Below, in pieces: positions 27,396 to 35,303 of a DNA stretch of 64,000 nt (its first letter is position 1; every line of letters begins with the position of its first letter). The notes beneath the pieces were generated by a model. The model did no database searches. It was not told the origin of the DNA and was given only the letters and a program-made list of their open reading frames with translations. This DNA comes from Mycobacterium sp. MS1601 (GTDB taxonomy: Bacteria > Actinomycetota > Actinomycetes > Mycobacteriales > Mycobacteriaceae): NCBI RefSeq assembly GCF_001984215.1, contig NZ_CP019420.1, forward strand, positions 1,178,001 through 1,242,000, written 5' to 3'. The position numbers and the translations under genes are program-made.

Positions 27396-27950
27396 CTACA
27401 GGTGAACCCAGCCCATCACGAACGAACCGTAGAGCACCGCGGCCCCCACACCCGACGCAAAGGGGGCGGTCATCAGCGCAATCGACATCGCCGACAGCGT
27501 CGGACGCTGGTCTGGCAAGGACACCAGTAATGCGCCGACGACAGTGGCCAGCACGTACATCAGCACCGCTACCTCGACCCAGGTCTTGTCCGGGGCCTGG
27601 AACCACCAGTAATACAAACCCACGCCCGCGGCACCGGCGACCACCCATGTCGCGAACAACACCGTGATCAGTTTCCAGGCCTTGAGGAACTGGTACTGAC
27701 CGGGCACTGCGACGGGCTGCACCGGCTGCGGCTTGGCGTCCGACTCCTCACGTTCGGCAAGGAGCACGTCGGTGGGGGCGAAGATGTCGTCCACCGGTTC
27801 GGCGTGCGCGGGCGCGAACCCGGGGTCGAACCACGGGTTGCGGTGCGTCTCGGTCTTGGGCATGGGGGTGGGGTGCGGCCCGGTGTCGAAGATGGGCGCT
27901 TCGTGCGGTTCAGTCATGGGCATCGAGCCGGTGTCGGCACGGTCAGACAC
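27396..27950 (-). CDS. Membrane protein of unknown function (Rv0461-like)
   Basis: A 184-residue protein: a Pro/acidic cytoplasmic N-terminus (about 1-90) and three to four transmembrane helices in the second half (WKLITVLFATWVVAGAAGVG, VEVAVLMYVLATVVGALLV, ALMTAPFASGVGAAVLYGSF). No enzymatic motif. It overlaps the upstream 92-residue membrane gene by 8 bp and precedes lpdC by 126 bp that contain the tandem repeat. Gene order matches Rv0460-Rv0461-lpdC. The start could be the second Met (12 residues later, about 27917), which would remove the overlap. Confidence 0.82.
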   Translation of the reverse strand: MSDRADTGSMPMTEPHEAPIFDTGPHPTPMPKTETHRNPWFDPGFAPAHAEPVDDIFAPTDVLLAEREESDAKPQPVQPVAVPGQYQFLKAWKLITVLFATWVVAGAAGVGLYYWWFQAPDKTWVEVAVLMYVLATVVGALLVSLPDQRPTLSAMSIALMTAPFASGVGAAVLYGSFVMGWVHL

Positions 27951-28221
27951 CGTGCACCGCCTGGGTCAGAACCAGCACACCGAACCAGCTCGGTGCGATT
28001 GCCAGCAGGAAGGTTCCCCACACCGTCACCCAACGGCTGCCCGCCGTCAGGATGAGCACCAGCCCCAGTAGCGTCGGGCCGGCGAGGACCAGTGCGATGG
28101 CGGCGTCGGGACGCATCGAGATGTGCACGAAGACCGTGGTCAGAACTCCGATGACGACCCCGATGGCACTGCCCACCAGCATTGCACCAGTCAGCAGCCA
28201 AGCCCTCGGGAGAGGAAGCAC
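27943..28221 (-). CDS. Small hydrophobic membrane protein (Rv0460-like)
   Basis: A 92-residue protein made almost entirely of three transmembrane helices (about 7-30, 40-60, 66-86). No recognisable domain. It overlaps the following membrane gene by 8 bp, and lies 26 bp after the DUF779 gene on the same strand. Position matches Rv0460. Function unknown. Confidence 0.75.
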   Translation of the reverse strand: MLPLPRAWLLTGAMLVGSAIGVVIGVLTTVFVHISMRPDAAIALVLAGPTLLGLVLILTAGSRWVTVWGTFLLAIAPSWFGVLVLTQAVHGV

Positions 28222-28247
28222 GGAAAAACCCTACGACGGTTCCGTCG

Positions 28248-28745
28248 CTATCGCGGGACCTGCGCGGCGCGTCCCACCGGTATCGGGCAGGCGTCGGCGG
28301 CTTCGGCGACCACTTCGCCGCGTGGGCCTGGCGGCCGTGCGCCTGCCTCGTATTGCGCTCCGGTCAGCGGCGGAACGGTCTCCAACTGGATGTTCTCGTC
28401 GTCGGTGAAGGCGCGGCCCCGCGAGAGGAAGCGAACCCCTTCCGGCGACTCGAGGCTGAATCCCCCACCCCGGCCGGGCACCAGGTCGATGACCAGCTGG
28501 GTGTGTTTCCACGTGTCGAACTGTGGCCCCGAGATCCAGACCGGTACCCCTTCGCCGACGTCGAGGATCCCGAGCAGCACATCACGATCGCCGACCACGA
28601 AGTCCCCGAGCGGATAACACATCGGCGACGAACCGTCGCAGCAGCCGCCGGACTGGTGAAACATCACCGGGCCGTATTGCTTCTGCAGACTGTCGAGCAG
28701 ATCGGCGGCGGCTCTGGTGACGAGTGCACGCGACGGAGCTGTCAT
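28248..28745 (-). CDS. DUF779 protein (Rv0459-like)
   Basis: A 165-residue protein of the DUF779 family. Seen: HQSGGCCDGSSPMCYPLGDF (Cys-rich, likely metal-binding), VGDRDVLLGILDVGEGVPVW, and FSLESPEGVRFLSRGRAFTDDE. Family members usually sit beside an acetaldehyde/aldehyde dehydrogenase; in M. tuberculosis the neighbour is Rv0458. No such dehydrogenase is adjacent here: the prolyl oligopeptidase gene diverges 27 bp away instead. I chose the ATG at 28745; the ORF extends upstream into the peptidase start. The role, possibly metal delivery or regulation, is unknown. Confidence 0.87.
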   Translation of the reverse strand: MTAPSRALVTRAAADLLDSLQKQYGPVMFHQSGGCCDGSSPMCYPLGDFVVGDRDVLLGILDVGEGVPVWISGPQFDTWKHTQLVIDLVPGRGGGFSLESPEGVRFLSRGRAFTDDENIQLETVPPLTGAQYEAGARPPGPRGEVVAEAADACPIPVGRAAQVPR

Positions 28746-28772
28746 GTAGATCACACTACCCGTAGGGCCACA

Positions 28773-30779
28773 ATGGGACACGTGGCTGAAGACCCGTACC
28801 TCTGGCTCGAAGACATCACCGGCGACGACGCGTTGGACTGGGTGCGTGCCCACAACGAACCGACGATCGCCGAGCTGAGCGACGACCGCTTCGACGAGAT
28901 GCGCCGCGAGGCACTCGAGGTGCTCGACACCGACAGCCGCATCCCGTACGTGCGGCGACGCGGTGAGTACCTCTACAACTTCTGGCGCGACGCCACCAAT
29001 CCGCGCGGATTGTGGCGGCGCACCACGCTGGAGCGCTACCGCACCGACGATCCATCCTGGGACGTGCTGATCGACGTCGACGCATTGGCGAAGGCCGACG
29101 ACGCAAACTGGGTGTGGGCCGGCGCCGACGTCATCGAACCCACCTATGACCGCGCTCTTGTGAGCTTGTCACGTGGCGGGTCGGACGCTGCGATTGTGCG
29201 CGAGTTCGACATGGAGTCAAGGGAATTCGTCACCGGCGGCTTCGAGGTTCCGGAGGCGAAGACGCAGATCAGCTGGGAGGACCCCGATACCGTGCTGATC
29301 GGCACGGATTTCGGTCCGGGAACGCTGACCGAATCCGGCTATCCGCGAGTTATCAAGCGGTGGAAGCGCGGCGAGCCGCTGTCCGATGCCTCGACGGTGT
29401 TCGAGGGTTCCGCCACCGACGTGATCGTGGCCGCCGCGGTGGATCTCACCCCTGGTTACGAGCGGACGTTCATCAGCCGAGCTATCGACTTCTTCAACGA
29501 CGAGGTGTCCGAACTCCGCGACGGTGAGCTGCTGCGTATCGACGCGCCCACCGACGCGTCAGTGGGTGTGCACCGCGACTGGTTGCACATCGAACTGCGC
29601 AGCGACTGGACCGTCGGCGACATCACCTATCCCGCCGGCGCTCTGCTGGTGGCGAACTACGACGAATTCCTTTCCGGCACAGCGACTCTGGATGTGGTGT
29701 TTGCACCTGATGCACACACGTCCCTGCATCAGCACGTCTGGACCAAGGACGCTCTTGTGCTCGTCACCTTGTCCGACGTGACCAGCCATGTCGCGGTGCT
29801 GGAGCCGGGCACGTGGGTGTCGACTCCCATGCCCGGCATCCCGGCGAACACCAACACCTCCGTGGTGGCCGCCGACGACACCGTTGACGAGATCTTCCTG
29901 GACTCCAGCGGATTCGATACGCCTTCGCGACTGTTGTTTGGCCCTGCCCGTGGGCCGCTGGAAGAGGTGAAATCCGCACCGGCATTCTTCGACGCCGAGA
30001 ACATCTCCGTCGCACAGTATTTCGCGACGTCACTGGACGGCACCCAGGTGCCCTACTTCGTGGTGTCCAGCGGACCCGGTCCTCGACCGACCCTGCTCGG
30101 TGGCTACGGCGGGTTCGAGGTGTCCAACACCCCGAGTTACGGCGGAGTGCTGGGTCGACTGTGGCTGGCTCGCGGCGGCACCTACGTCCTGGCCAACATC
30201 CGCGGCGGCGGCGAGTACGGGCCGACCTGGCACACCCAGGCGATGCGGGAGAACCGCCACAAGGTCGACGAGGACTTTGCCGCGGTGGCACGCGATCTCG
30301 TGGCCCGGGGCATCACCACCGTGCCGCAACTGGGTGCCCAGGGTGGCAGCAACGGCGGCCTGCTGATGGGCATCATGCTGACCAAGTATCCGGAGCTGTT
30401 CGGCGCGTTGGTGTGCCAGGTGCCGCTGCTGGACATGAAGCGCTTCCACCTGCTGTTGGCCGGCGCGTCCTGGGTGGCCGAGTACGGTGATCCCGACAAC
30501 GCGCAAGACTGGGAGTTCATCTCCAAATACTCGCCGTACCAGAATATTTCCGACGCCCAGTACCCAGAGCTGCTGATGACCACCTCAACCCGCGACGACC
30601 GGGTGCACCCAGGGCACGCCCGCAAGATGACCGCTGCGCTGGAGGCAGCCGGGCATCGGGTGCGTTACTACGAGAACATCGAGGGCGGGCACGCCGGTGC
30701 TGCCGACAATGCGCAGACGGCGTTCAAGTCGGCGCTGAGTTACTCGTTTCTGTGGAAGGTGCTGGGCTCGCCAGCCTAA
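28773..30779 (+). CDS. Prolyl oligopeptidase, S9A family (Rv0457c-like)
   Basis: A 668-residue serine peptidase that cuts short peptides after proline. The N-terminal beta-propeller (about 60-400) starts after the family signature EDPYLWLEDITGDDALDWVR. The C-terminal alpha/beta hydrolase has the nucleophile Ser in GAQGGSNGGLLMG, the Asp in TSTRDDRVHPGHARK, and the His in IEGGHAGAADN. No signal peptide, so cytoplasmic. The ATG at 28773 leaves 27 bp to the divergent DUF779 gene; GTG three codons later is possible. Its stop overlaps the end of the convergent membrane-protein gene by 4 bp. Corresponds to Rv0457c. Confidence 0.94.
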   Translation: MGHVAEDPYLWLEDITGDDALDWVRAHNEPTIAELSDDRFDEMRREALEVLDTDSRIPYVRRRGEYLYNFWRDATNPRGLWRRTTLERYRTDDPSWDVLIDVDALAKADDANWVWAGADVIEPTYDRALVSLSRGGSDAAIVREFDMESREFVTGGFEVPEAKTQISWEDPDTVLIGTDFGPGTLTESGYPRVIKRWKRGEPLSDASTVFEGSATDVIVAAAVDLTPGYERTFISRAIDFFNDEVSELRDGELLRIDAPTDASVGVHRDWLHIELRSDWTVGDITYPAGALLVANYDEFLSGTATLDVVFAPDAHTSLHQHVWTKDALVLVTLSDVTSHVAVLEPGTWVSTPMPGIPANTNTSVVAADDTVDEIFLDSSGFDTPSRLLFGPARGPLEEVKSAPAFFDAENISVAQYFATSLDGTQVPYFVVSSGPGPRPTLLGGYGGFEVSNTPSYGGVLGRLWLARGGTYVLANIRGGGEYGPTWHTQAMRENRHKVDEDFAAVARDLVARGITTVPQLGAQGGSNGGLLMGIMLTKYPELFGALVCQVPLLDMKRFHLLLAGASWVAEYGDPDNAQDWEFISKYSPYQNISDAQYPELLMTTSTRDDRVHPGHARKMTAALEAAGHRVRYYENIEGGHAGAADNAQTAFKSALSYSFLWKVLGSPA

Positions 30780-31468
30780 TTGGGCGAGTTCCCCAGTCGC
30801 AGAGTGGTCGAATGCGCCAGTAGGTACAGCACAGGGAAAATGCCCGCCGACGCCAACGAGAGCAACACAAACTGGGCTACCTGACCGCGCGCAATGCGTT
30901 GCTGATGCATGGCGTCTCCGATCCCGCTGAGCACTGCCGAGGCGATGACAATCCCCAGCCCCAGAAGTCCGAACCGTGCGTCCTCGCGGTCAAGGACATA
31001 TTTCCACATGTTGCCGGCACCGATGACACCAACACCTACCGTCAGCAACCACCAGAGCTTCGCCGCCGACACCGACGGACTGTACGGCTGGTTCGTTGCG
31101 AGTTCTCCCGGGCGGGCTCGCTGAGAAGTTATCTCCGTTGCGCTGTGAAACGCAATCACACGTCTGCCTAGCTTGAGGTATTGACTGGTGAAGTAAGCCC
31201 GCAGCGTCATCGCAAACAGAATGAGCAGCGCCCAGACGCCGCCGGCGACCAGATTCGGCAGTGAAGCGCAGATTACGCAGACAATGGCACCAAAGGTACT
31301 GCCCCAGTACATTTTTCGTTGCCATTCGACACTTCTCTTGCTGCCGACTGTGACGACGGGAAGCACAAGGAACGCCATCATTGCGCAGAAGAAGAGCAAC
31401 GTATGGGGACTGGCGATGGTCGGCTGCGGAGCAGCCTGAAGTTCTGTCACCATCGATAAACCAATCAT
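30776..31468 (-). CDS. Multi-pass membrane protein, possible partner of a toxin-like fragment
   Basis: A 230-residue protein with about six transmembrane helices (TLLFFCAMMAFLVLPVVTVG; YWGSTFGAIVCVICASL; VWALLILFAMTL; LWWLLTVGVGVIGAG; GLLGLGIVIASAVLSG; FVLLSLASAGIFPVLYLL). No known domain. The ATG at 31468 overlaps the upstream stop as ATGA, so it is translationally coupled to the glycine-zipper gene. The DNA here is visibly richer in A+T than the flanks (runs such as CATTTTTCGTT), which suggests transfer. Function unknown; an immunity or transporter partner is only a guess from coupling. Confidence 0.7.
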   Translation of the reverse strand: MIGLSMVTELQAAPQPTIASPHTLLFFCAMMAFLVLPVVTVGSKRSVEWQRKMYWGSTFGAIVCVICASLPNLVAGGVWALLILFAMTLRAYFTSQYLKLGRRVIAFHSATEITSQRARPGELATNQPYSPSVSAAKLWWLLTVGVGVIGAGNMWKYVLDREDARFGLLGLGIVIASAVLSGIGDAMHQQRIARGQVAQFVLLSLASAGIFPVLYLLAHSTTLRLGNSPN

Positions 31469-31749
31469 TTGCCCTTGACCCATTCGAGCGCGCCTTCAGC
31501 AAGTTCCTGTCCCCCAAATGCACCCGCGGTGCCGAACACTAGCGCGCCAACAAACGCGCCCGGCGGCCCGCCAACCGCAGCGCCCAGATATCCGCCGGCC
31601 GGGGCGAGCGCCCAGGCTCCTGCGAATCCGCCACCGGTCTGCACGGCGACGTCAAACAGAGAAGCGTCGTTCACGATCACGTCATAGACACCCGTTCCTA
31701 GATCAATAGCATTGCCGACCATTCCGAGACGGCCACCGAATTTTGTCAA
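31465..31749 (-). pseudogene. Glycine-zipper protein, probably the 3' fragment of a larger gene
   Basis: From the TTG at 31749 it encodes 94 residues, dominated by Gly/Ala helices with GxxxG spacing (AGGYLGAAVGGPPGAFVGAL; GTAGAFGGQELAEGALEWV). The frame stays open for 25 more codons upstream (to about 31824) without ATG or GTG, reading GIAFTEADVAALTKFGG just before the TTG. This suggests that the 5' part was lost. Such glycine zippers occur in the membrane-inserting parts of secreted effectors. It could also be an intact small gene with a TTG start. It is coupled by ATGA to the membrane-protein gene. Confidence 0.5.
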
Positions 31750-31772
31750 CGCAGCAACATCTGCCTCAGTGA

Positions 31773-31871
31773 ATGCGATTCCCGGCTGCCAGCGACAAGG
31801 CGCACGTTGCCACCGACGGGTTCATCGACATGGAGACGCGGCACACCGCCAAGCTGGACGACGTCTACTGA
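31773..31871 (+). pseudogene. Orphan C-terminal gene tail on the plus strand
   Basis: A 32-codon open stretch from an ATG at 31773 to TGA at 31869-31871 encodes ASDKAHVATDGFIDMETRH then TAKLDDVY. The sequence has the codon bias and hydrophilic pattern of a real protein end, but no start signal; an in-frame stop lies just before the ATG. It is probably the last part of a gene whose 5' portion was deleted when the neighbouring A+T-rich patch arrived. Parent family not recognised. Confidence 0.35.
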
Positions 31872-31884
31872 GTCCTGCAGCAGC

Positions 31885-32739
31885 CTAAGCCGGCTCCCGC
31901 ACCGAACGCCGGAACAGCCCGCCCAGCATCGCGAACAACACACCCACGGCCACCAGTCCCCCGCCGACGGCCAGTGTGAGATTCAGCCAGTGATGCATGC
32001 TGTCGATCGCGGTGTCCACCAGTACGTCGGCGATGGCCCGGATGTCACCGGAGGTTTCGGCCAAAGCGGCGTCCACCCGTCGGCGGCCGATCTCCAGCCC
32101 GGCCCACCCGCCGGCACCCACGATCAGCGCCGAGACACCCAGCGCGGCAAGCCCTTTACTGCGTGATCTGGCAGTAGCCAATGTCAACAGTGCAAGTACC
32201 GAAGCCAGGCCGACCACGCCGATGGTGAACCACGGACCCCAGGTGCCTACTGTCTGTAATCGACCGGGCCGCAGCGCTTCTGGGGCATTCTGCGTCAACG
32301 GCACAGGCAGCGACTGCGGCACCTCGATGCTGTAGGTCTCCAGCGTCTGTTTGAGCGACGAGTCGTTGAGCATGGGCCCGATGTCCACCACCCAGCGGCC
32401 CTGCGCGTCGGTCTCCGAACTCACCGACGTGGTGAACATCCAGCGGTGCGCAAAGCGGTTGGCCTCGCCGAACTGCTGCGGAAACGACGAACTCGCGGTG
32501 TAGGTCGAGGTCAGGCCGGCCACCAGCTGTGGCTGCAAGCCGGGGCCCAGATCCAGGATCTGTGTAGTCAACTCATTGGCCATCGCCTGCTGCATCGCCG
32601 GCTGCGAGGCGGCACGCTCGGCGAACCGCGCGTAACCGCTCTCGTTCACCAGATTCGTCTGCACCCAAGCCGCAGGCAGCGCGACCGCCAGCGCCACCGT
32701 AGTGAGGAGCCAGAGCAGCGTCGCCAGCACAAATCGCAC
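31885..32739 (-). CDS. Membrane protein with large extracytoplasmic domain
   Basis: A 284-residue protein. N-terminal helix about 3-25 (signal anchor), an extracytoplasmic region of about 140 residues (QPAMQQAMANELTTQILDLG; SETDAQGRWVVDIGPMLN), then three hydrophobic helices at about 168-188, 196-212 and 255-277, and the cytoplasmic tail RRSVREPA. No catalytic motif recognised. Similar proteins occur in actinobacteria without known function. It lies 28 bp after the second PPK2 gene on the same strand and may be co-transcribed with it. Confidence 0.75.
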   Translation of the reverse strand: MRFVLATLLWLLTTVALAVALPAAWVQTNLVNESGYARFAERAASQPAMQQAMANELTTQILDLGPGLQPQLVAGLTSTYTASSSFPQQFGEANRFAHRWMFTTSVSSETDAQGRWVVDIGPMLNDSSLKQTLETYSIEVPQSLPVPLTQNAPEALRPGRLQTVGTWGPWFTIGVVGLASVLALLTLATARSRSKGLAALGVSALIVGAGGWAGLEIGRRRVDAALAETSGDIRAIADVLVDTAIDSMHHWLNLTLAVGGGLVAVGVLFAMLGGLFRRSVREPA

Positions 32740-32767
32740 AGCTGCCCCTTCCGGGGGCCGCGGCCGA

Positions 32768-33628
32768 TCAGTCCGACAGCGCGCGCCCCACGATCAATGG
32801 ATCGGCCTGGCCGACCACCTCATGATCCTTGTTGTCGTAGTCGAACTTACCGAGCACGTAGCGCATCGCATTGATGCGGGCGCGCTTCTTGTCGTTGCTC
32901 TTGACCACGATCCACGGCGCCACCTCGGTGTCGGTGAGCGCGAACATGTCCTCTTTGGCCGCGGTGTAGTCATCCCACTTGTCCAGTGACGCCAGGTCCG
33001 TGGGCGAGAGCTTCCACTGCCGCACCGGATCAACCTGCCGGATGGTGAACCGCGTGCGCTGCTCGGACTGCGTCACCGAGAACCACAGCTTGATCAGGCT
33101 GATGCCGTCATTCACCAGCATCTGCTCGAAGAGCGGGACCTGCCGGACGAACTCGGCGTGCTGTGTCTGACTGCAAAAGCCCATCACCCGTTCCACCCCG
33201 GCGCGGTTGTACCAGGAGCGGTCGAACAGCACGATCTCCCCCGCGGCGGGCAGATGGTTCACATACCGCTGGAAATACCACTGGGTGCGCTCGCGCTCGG
33301 TCGGTTTCTCCAGCGCCACCACCCGCGCCCCGCGCGGATTGAGATGCTCCATGAAGCGCTTGATGGTGCCGCCCTTGCCCGCCGCATCACGGCCTTCGAA
33401 GACGATGACGTGGCGGTGCCCGTTGGCCTGGCTCCACTTCTGCAGCTTCAGTAGCTCGATCTGCAGCAGTCGTTTCTCTTCTTCGTACTCGGTGCGTCTC
33501 ATCCGCTCGTCGTACGGATAGTTCTCACGCCAGGTGTCCACCGGCTTGTCGCCCGGCTGCAGCAGCAGCACCGGATCGTCATCGTCGTCGTCGAGGACGG
33601 AGTACGAGGCGTTCGTGTCTAGCAGCAC
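32768..33628 (-). CDS. ppk2: Polyphosphate kinase 2 (second copy, DRSWYNRAGVE type)
   Basis: A 286-residue PPK2. An acidic N-terminal run (LDDDDDDPVLLL) precedes the core: Walker A FEGRDAAGKGGTIKRF, the lid segment EKPTERERTQWYFQRY, and IVLFDRSWYNRAGVERVMGF with the catalytic Asp. These motifs are those of typical PPK2 (such as Rv3232c), which makes GTP or ATP from polyphosphate and GDP or ADP. It contrasts with the DRSHYEDV form at 15929. The start is GTG at 33628. Acting in the cytoplasm; the partner gene downstream is a membrane protein of unknown function. Confidence 0.93.
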   Translation of the reverse strand: MLLDTNASYSVLDDDDDDPVLLLQPGDKPVDTWRENYPYDERMRRTEYEEEKRLLQIELLKLQKWSQANGHRHVIVFEGRDAAGKGGTIKRFMEHLNPRGARVVALEKPTERERTQWYFQRYVNHLPAAGEIVLFDRSWYNRAGVERVMGFCSQTQHAEFVRQVPLFEQMLVNDGISLIKLWFSVTQSEQRTRFTIRQVDPVRQWKLSPTDLASLDKWDDYTAAKEDMFALTDTEVAPWIVVKSNDKKRARINAMRYVLGKFDYDNKDHEVVGQADPLIVGRALSD

Positions 33629-33702
33629 CGGCGCAACGTATCCGCCGCCCTGAACAGCCCGGTAACCGGAAAGTGAACGACAGGTGGCCGCTTACCCGGC
33701 GA

Positions 33703-35214
33703 TTACCGGGCGCCCTTCTTCGGCACCGACAACGCGATCTTGGTCATCAGTTTGTTCATCCGGGCGAGGGCCTTGAGCGAGTTGTTGTAGTAGTTGCCGC
33801 CCGCGCCGACATTGGTGCGCGGCACCACCACCGTTTCCTGGCGGCAGAACTTGCGCACGCCGTCGATGCCACCGAACCGCGCCCCGATGCCCGAGGTCTT
33901 CCACCCGCCCATGGGCGCGGTGGTGCACATCAGATTGGAGATCACGTCATTGATGTTCACTGCGCCGCAATCCAGCTGCACAGCAATGTCTTTGGCACGC
34001 TGCACGTCCTTGGAGAACACCGAGGCACTGAGCCCGTACTGACTGTCGTTGGCCAGGCGTACCGCATCGGCCACCGATGCCACCTTCATGATGGGCAGCG
34101 TGGGGCCAAAGGTTTCTTCGGTCATGCACAGCATCGAGTGGTCGACGTCCACCAGCACAGTGGGCGGGTAGAAGCTACCGGGACCCTCCGGCCGCTTGCC
34201 ACCTGTGAGTGCCCTGGCACCCTTGGCGATCGCATCGCCGACGTGCCGCTCGGTGACGGCCACCTGGGACTCGTCGATGAGAGCGCCGAAGTGGTTTCCG
34301 TCACCGGCCCCTACGTTCAGCTTCTTGACGGCCGCCACCACGGCATTGACGAACTGGTCGTATACCGCGTCGAGGACGTACACCCGCTCCACCGAGACGC
34401 AGGTCTGACCGGCGTTGAACATGGCACCCCAGACCGCGGCGTTGGCGGCCAGCGCGATGTCGGCGTCCTCGCAGACGATCATCGGGTCCTTGCCGCCGAG
34501 CTCCAGGCTGACGGGCGTGAGCCGACGGGCGGCCCGCTCCATCACCTTGGCGCCGGTGCTCGATGAACCGGTGAACTGGATGTAGTCGCTGACGTCGATG
34601 ACGGCCTCGGACACCTGTCGGGCCCCCTGCGCCAGCGCCAGCACCGCAGGCCCGCCGCACTCTGTCCAGCCACGCATCAGCACCTCGGCGGTGAGCGGGG
34701 TGCGCTCGGACGGCTTGAGCAACACCGAGCAGCCGGCAGCCAGGGCGCCGATGGCATCCATCATGGCGTTGGCCACCGGGTAGTTCCACGGCGCGATGAT
34801 GCCGACCACCGCACGGGGCCGGTAGTGCACCGAGATCCTCTTGATGGCCAGCAACGGCGACGACGCCGGCCGGCTCTCCGGTGCGAGCGCCTTCTCGATG
34901 TTCTTGATGTAGTACGACAGGATCATCAGCAGCAGCGGGACCTCTTGCGCCGCATCGGCTGCAGACTTGCCGGTCTCCGCGATCAGCAGCGTTTCGATCT
35001 CGTTGCGGTGGTCGGCCAGCCATACCGCGTAGCGCGACAGCATCTTGGCCCGCCCCTTGGGTCCGCGGCGCTCCCACTCGCGCTGCGCCTCGCGCAGTCC
35101 GGTGGCGATGGACGGGATGTCGGCGGGGTCGGTCCAGGTGACCTGACCTGCTACGGCACCGGTTGCCGGGCTGAGGATGGTCCCGGTGGTCAAGACATCG
35201 CTGGTGGCGGTCAT
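33703..35214 (-). CDS. NAD(P)-dependent aldehyde dehydrogenase (succinic-semialdehyde type)
   Basis: A 503-residue aldehyde dehydrogenase from the ATG at 35214. Seen: IIAPWNYPV (cofactor and substrate site), KPSERTPLTAEVL, the GS motif FTGSSSTGAKVM, the general base Glu in VSLELGGKDP, and the nucleophile Cys in NAGQTCVSVERVYV, then EETFGPTLPIMKV. It resembles the succinic-semialdehyde dehydrogenase group, but the true substrate is uncertain. The C-terminus has an unusual basic extension (LARMNKLMTKIALSVPKKGAR), possibly membrane-associating. Starts at 35223 (MAR) or 35265 are possible. It diverges from a thioesterase gene across 89 bp holding a 14-bp dyad. Confidence 0.88.
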   Translation of the reverse strand: MTATSDVLTTGTILSPATGAVAGQVTWTDPADIPSIATGLREAQREWERRGPKGRAKMLSRYAVWLADHRNEIETLLIAETGKSAADAAQEVPLLLMILSYYIKNIEKALAPESRPASSPLLAIKRISVHYRPRAVVGIIAPWNYPVANAMMDAIGALAAGCSVLLKPSERTPLTAEVLMRGWTECGGPAVLALAQGARQVSEAVIDVSDYIQFTGSSSTGAKVMERAARRLTPVSLELGGKDPMIVCEDADIALAANAAVWGAMFNAGQTCVSVERVYVLDAVYDQFVNAVVAAVKKLNVGAGDGNHFGALIDESQVAVTERHVGDAIAKGARALTGGKRPEGPGSFYPPTVLVDVDHSMLCMTEETFGPTLPIMKVASVADAVRLANDSQYGLSASVFSKDVQRAKDIAVQLDCGAVNINDVISNLMCTTAPMGGWKTSGIGARFGGIDGVRKFCRQETVVVPRTNVGAGGNYYNNSLKALARMNKLMTKIALSVPKKGAR

Positions 35215-35258
35215 ACGAGCCATGTTAACCACGATGTGTGACGGACGTCGCACCGGGG

Positions 35259-35272
35259 TTGACACCTGTCAA
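35259..35272. promoter_or_regulatory. TTGACA-CC-TGTCAA dyad between ALDH and thioesterase genes
   Basis: Perfect 6-bp arms with a 2-bp centre, in an 89-bp divergent gap. Well placed to control both genes. No -10 sits at 17 nt on either strand, so it is more likely an operator than a -35. Confidence 0.45.
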
Positions 35273-35291
35273 AACGAATTCGGACGACGGG

Positions 35292-35297
35292 TAGGTT
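35292..35297 (+). promoter_or_regulatory. Putative -10 (TAGGTT) for a leaderless thioesterase transcript
   Basis: TAGGTT ends 6 nt before the ATG at 35304 without a Shine-Dalgarno sequence. Inference from spacing. Confidence 0.4.
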
Positions 35298-35303
35298 GGC
35301 CGC

